A DNA stretch of 39,983 nt, taken from assembly GCF_026130175.1 (NCBI RefSeq), contig NZ_JAIGNI010000055.1, forward strand, positions 1 to 39,983, given 5' to 3'. This stretch comes from Lyngbya sp. CCAP 1446/10 (GTDB lineage: Bacteria; Cyanobacteriota; Cyanobacteriia; Cyanobacteriales; Microcoleaceae). A program made the position numbers and the translations under genes. Of this stretch, positions 38,153 to 39,983 are shown piece by piece (position 1 is the first letter of the stretch; each line of letters starts with the position of its first letter). The notes beneath the pieces were generated by a model. It ran no database searches and was not told the DNA's origin. It was given only the letters and a program-made list of their open reading frames with translations.

Positions 38153-38224
38153 GCAGGTGTGATGTAACTGGCAACATAAGGCTCTTGTAAAGCTTTTATG
38201 TGAGTTCAAATCTCGCCACCTGCT
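38153..38224 (+). tRNA. trnT: tRNA-Thr (TGT)
   Basis: Acceptor GCAGGTG/CACCTGC, discriminator T, anticodon stem AGGCT/AGCTT around CTTGTAA (TGT), T-loop TTCAAAT. It is the last tRNA before the macrodomain gene; 38225-38317 has no further feature. Confidence 0.85.
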
Positions 38225-38317
38225 TGTCCTAAAGTTAAGAAGGAGTCTATCTAATTATCCTAACTTTTTTATAGAGGTTACAGCGCTAATTTTCACCAGC
38301 AAATCCGAGTAAAAAGC

Positions 38318-39157
38318 ATGAAAAGAATTGCCATCGCTCAAGACACGCTAAAAATTATCGAAGATGGTTGCTACTTGTCCCCTGAAGGCAAGCAGGTTAA
38401 GATCGATCGCCAATTAGCATCCTGTCTTGCTGGGACAGCATACTACGAACCCGAAGCCCTGTCAGCGATTCAGGAAAATGTTCTCTCCGGTACTCCCCAA
38501 TTCTCAAACGAATTTATGGTGAGAAATGAGACAACGCTGGTGGGGGCTGAGCGTACAGCGCGATCGCACCAATTTGCAAAAATTGCAGTCCTAAACTTCG
38601 CTTCTGCTAAAAATCCGGGTGGTGGATTCATCAAAGGCGCTAAAGCACAAGAAGAAAGTTTAGCACGCAGTTCTGCACTGTACAAAAGCCTTTTAAAATG
38701 TCCCCAATACTACGAGTATCATCGCTCTCAGAAATCGCTGCTCTACTCCGATCGACTCATTTACTCTCCCGGTTGTCCAGTATTCCGAAAAGATGATGGA
38801 ACTTTGCTTGAGGAACCTTATCTTGTAGATTTCATCACGAGTTCAGCTCCCAATGCTGGTCAAATTTGGAGACAAGAGTTAGAAAGTACCGAAAAAATCC
38901 GCGAAACTCTGTACGGACGCGGTGCAAAATTGTTAGCGCTAGCTGTTGACAAAGGCTGCGATGCCCTAATTTTAGGTGCTTGGGGATGTGGCGTATTTAG
39001 AAACGAGCCATCAATGGTAGCGCAGATGTTTGCAGACTTTTTATTACCGAACGGTCAATTTTCGGGCAGATTCAAAAGCGTAATATTTTCCGTCCTCGAC
39101 TCTAGCGAAGAAAAAAGGACATTTGTAGAATTTGACCATCGATTTTCCTCGAATTAA
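38318..39157 (+). CDS. PARG-like macrodomain protein (TIGR02452 family) inside the tRNA array
   Basis: This is a predicted poly(ADP-ribose) glycohydrolase-type macrodomain that removes ADP-ribose from modified targets. The 279-residue protein contains the bacterial PARG signature GGG-x6-QEE as NPGGGFIKGAKAQEESLARSS (about 100-120), preceded by AVLNFASAKNPGGG, and followed by RLIYSPGCPVFR, DFITSSAPNAG and LILGAWGCGVFRN, all typical of TIGR02452. The catalytic Glu pair is intact. It is the only protein gene in the array, on the same strand as the tRNAs (gaps of 93 and 57 bp), so it is likely carried with them. Members occur in phages, mobile islands and stress loci. RNA or DNA ADP-ribosylation by toxins would be a fitting substrate here, but that is inference. 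Confidence 0.85.
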   Translation: MKRIAIAQDTLKIIEDGCYLSPEGKQVKIDRQLASCLAGTAYYEPEALSAIQENVLSGTPQFSNEFMVRNETTLVGAERTARSHQFAKIAVLNFASAKNPGGGFIKGAKAQEESLARSSALYKSLLKCPQYYEYHRSQKSLLYSDRLIYSPGCPVFRKDDGTLLEEPYLVDFITSSAPNAGQIWRQELESTEKIRETLYGRGAKLLALAVDKGCDALILGAWGCGVFRNEPSMVAQMFADFLLPNGQFSGRFKSVIFSVLDSSEEKRTFVEFDHRFSSN

Positions 39158-39214
39158 TCAAGCTTTTTCAGAATGAGGAGCAGCATCTAAAAGCAGTTTT
39201 ACATTTTTAATTTT

Positions 39215-39285
39215 GCGGATATGGTGTAACGGTAGCATTCGAGTCTTCCAAACTCTAGGCACGAGTTCGAGCCTCGTTATCCGCT
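39215..39285 (+). tRNA. trnG: tRNA-Gly (TCC)
   Basis: Acceptor GCGGATA/TATCCGC, discriminator T, anticodon stem GAGT/ACTC around CTTCCAA, T-arm ACGAGTTCGAGCCTCGT. It resembles bacterial tRNA-Gly (TCC). Confidence 0.9.
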
Positions 39286-39290
39286 TTAGC

Positions 39291-39358
39291 AGTCCTGTAA
39301 CTCAACGGTAGAGCATTTGTCTTACAAGCAAGGGCGGGGTAATATCATGCCAGGACTA
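39291..39358 (+). tRNA. tRNA-Val-like (TAC) with degenerate T-arm
   Basis: Acceptor AGTCCTG/CAGGACT, D-arm TAACTCAACGGTAGAGCA and anticodon arm TTTGT-CTTACAA-GCAAG (TAC) are intact. The T-arm region GGCGGGGTAATATCATGCC has no TTC-A loop and only about three pairs. It may be a structurally unusual or inactive tRNA. Confidence 0.65.
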
Positions 39359-39366
39359 CGAATTTA

Positions 39367-39439
39367 GGGAGTGTAGCTCAATGGATAGAGCGCCGCGCTT
39401 CGGACGCGGATGTTGTGGGTTCGAGTCCTGCCACTCTCG
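39367..39439 (+). tRNA. trnR: tRNA-Arg (TCG)
   Basis: Acceptor GGGAGTG/CACTCTC, D-arm TAGCTCAATGGATAGAGC, anticodon stem CCGCG/CGCGG around CTTCGGA, T-loop TTCGAGT, discriminator G. It is close kin of the Arg (TCT) gene at 39773. Confidence 0.9.
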
Positions 39440-39530
39440 TTGTTTTTACTTGATTTTAAGGAGGTTGATTCCATTGAATGGTTAATTTTTATATTAAAAG
39501 CGATCGCCCTTTGCGTGTCCCAATCTTTGG

Positions 39531-39725
39531 AGCCTACATACTTTAGTACGAGAGGAAAGGTAACGCTGTCAAAATCAGCGTGCGTTTGCGAACGAGGAGT
39601 GCAATGAACCCGGCAGGTTGGCTTGAAAGTAGCCATCCTTTAAAGAGTGTGTCGTAACTCATCGGCGGAGTCCCTCTAGTAACTGAGAAAACGCAATGCT
39701 CCGATAACTTGCACGGAAAGTGCGT
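39531..39725 (+). ncRNA. Composite 23S rRNA mimic: sarcin-ricin loop plus L11-binding domain
   Basis: Part 1 (39539-39562): stem TACTT/AGGTA around TAGTACGAGAGGAA, containing the universal sarcin-ricin dodecamer AGTACGAGAGGA (39545-39556) with no mismatch. Part 2 (39609-39665): GGTTGGCT-TGAAAGT-AGCCATCC, then TTTAAA and GAGT-GTGTCGTA-ACTC align with helices 43 and 44 of 23S rRNA (E. coli 1058-1104). In real 23S the L11 domain precedes the sarcin-ricin loop by about 1600 nt; here the order is reversed and they are 50 nt apart. Further hairpins: CGCTG/CAGCG (39564-39580), CGTT/AACG (39582-39593), CGGAG/CTCCG and GCAC/GTGC (39711-39723). Alignment puts G at A1067 and C at A1095, the thiostrepton/EF-G contact bases. 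Whether it is a distinct transcript is unknown. Confidence 0.7.
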
Positions 39726-39755
39726 GAAGCGCAGCTATCCCGTAGGGAATCGCGC
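39726..39755 (+). repeat. Small hairpin GCAGCTATCCCGTAGGGAATCGC
   Basis: This is a variant of 37944-37971 in which TTCT/AGAA is replaced by TCCC/GGGA: changes on both arms keep pairing. It follows the rRNA mimic and precedes the last tRNA. Confidence 0.5.
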
Positions 39756-39772
39756 AAATCAACAAAAAACAT

Positions 39773-39846
39773 GGGAGTGTAACTCAACTGGATAGAGTGT
39801 CGAGCTTCTACCTCGAATGTTGTGGGTTCGAGTCCTACCGCTCCTG
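39773..39846 (+). tRNA. trnR: tRNA-Arg (TCT)
   Basis: Acceptor GGGAGTG/CGCTCCT, D-arm TAACTCAACTGGATAGAGT, anticodon stem TCGAG/CTCGA around CTTCTAC, T-loop TTCGAGT. It is similar over most of its length to Arg (TCG) at 39367, pointing to duplication with anticodon change. It is the last tRNA in the window. Confidence 0.87.
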
Positions 39847-39881
39847 CTCTCTGGGGCAGGGTAAGAGCATCTTCATTAAGC

Positions 39882-39911
39882 TTGACACAAAGGTTCAGAA
39901 GAACCTAAGAT
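39882..39911 (+). promoter_or_regulatory. Possible promoter TTGACA-N18-TAAGAT after the array
   Basis: TTGACA (39882-39887) and TAAGAT (39906-39911) are 18 nt apart, with a small AGGTTC/GAACCT hairpin in the spacer. It points out of the window to the right and could drive a following gene. Confidence 0.35.
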
Positions 39912-39983
39912 ATGATCGGCGAAACAAGAAGTCAGAACCAGAAACATATAATCATTATTCATAGCTGCCCGCTTCATTTTTTG

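Noticed and set aside
36712..38209. Several open frames of 60-90 codons on both strands across the tRNA array (for example 36712-36969, 37010-37276, 38018-38209)
   Set aside because: They run through well-folded tRNA genes, lack ribosome binding sites and have translations typical of antisense tRNA (such as GIEPRS, GFEPATFSF).
39531..39725. A simple 23S rRNA gene fragment at a contig end
   Set aside because: The two 23S-like parts are in reversed order, separated by 50 nt, individually diverged with pairing kept, and flanked by tRNAs on both sides.

Overview
The window looks like chromosomal DNA of a filamentous cyanobacterium. GCGATCGC-type (HIP1) palindromes are dense throughout. It carries petM (cytochrome b6f), the photosystem II assembly factor gene ycf39, cyanobacterial hypothetical families, and dispersed 'GCGGTTGAAACCGCG / ACACAAACGAAG / TCCGCCTCCGCGGAC' repeats, which I associate with Microcoleus/Oscillatoria-type genomes (the genus is inference). 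It opens inside the 5' end of a 16S rRNA gene on the minus strand, which suggests a contig broken at an rRNA operon.

Layout. 1-550: 16S start, leader and a textbook rrn promoter. 550-3983: substrate-binding lipoprotein and two permeases of a branched-chain/neutral amino acid ABC transporter, without ATPases. 4210-5698: a secreted hypothetical protein, then a VMAP-type helix-turn-helix gene beside a truncated relative; both have CGG triplets spaced one helical turn apart upstream. 5860-7725: a Ser/Thr kinase with WD40 repeats. 7761-8148: a 45-bp tandem repeat array. 8162-13896: aldo/keto reductase, DUF1802, a glycine betaine/choline-type ABC permease and ATPase separated by a DUF29 gene, a degenerate Nudix protein and two small hypotheticals.

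14351-26120 is a defence and genome-plasticity island starting directly after era. It holds an hsdS 3' relic, two Uma2 nucleases, frameshifted DUF2281 and DUF433/DUF5615 antitoxin-toxin remnants, a vapBC pair whose vapC is split by a 118-bp MITE, and a complete type I restriction-modification operon (hsdM-hsdS-[HEPN/Abi_C-like gene]-hsdR). It ends with a small-protein/retropepsin pair. Three cassettes in the island are each bounded by their own direct repeat, and in two of them the repeat is the leader or promoter of the next gene.

26257-35827 returns to core genes: nadK, ycf39, petM, pdxA, a 1202-residue OmpA/BON membrane protein with internal repeats, birA, a polysaccharide deacetylase and a broken glutathione S-transferase gene.

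36339-39846 is the most unusual region: a tightly packed array of 23 tRNA genes plus one pseudo-tRNA, all on the plus strand. Its leader has a sigma70-type promoter and the cyanobacterial rRNA box A sequence GAACCTTGAAAA. The array includes all five leucine isoacceptors, four of them on bodies without the long variable arm. A PARG-like macrodomain gene lies inside it. Between its last two tRNAs is a structured segment that joins, in the reverse of their 23S order, an exact copy of the universal sarcin-ricin dodecamer and an L11-binding (GTPase-associated centre) domain. It reads as a small RNA imitating the factor-binding centre of the large ribosomal subunit. I regard this tRNA-plus-rRNA-mimic array with its ADP-ribosyl hydrolase as the best candidate for an undescribed system; a decoy or back-up role against RNA-targeting toxins is inference.
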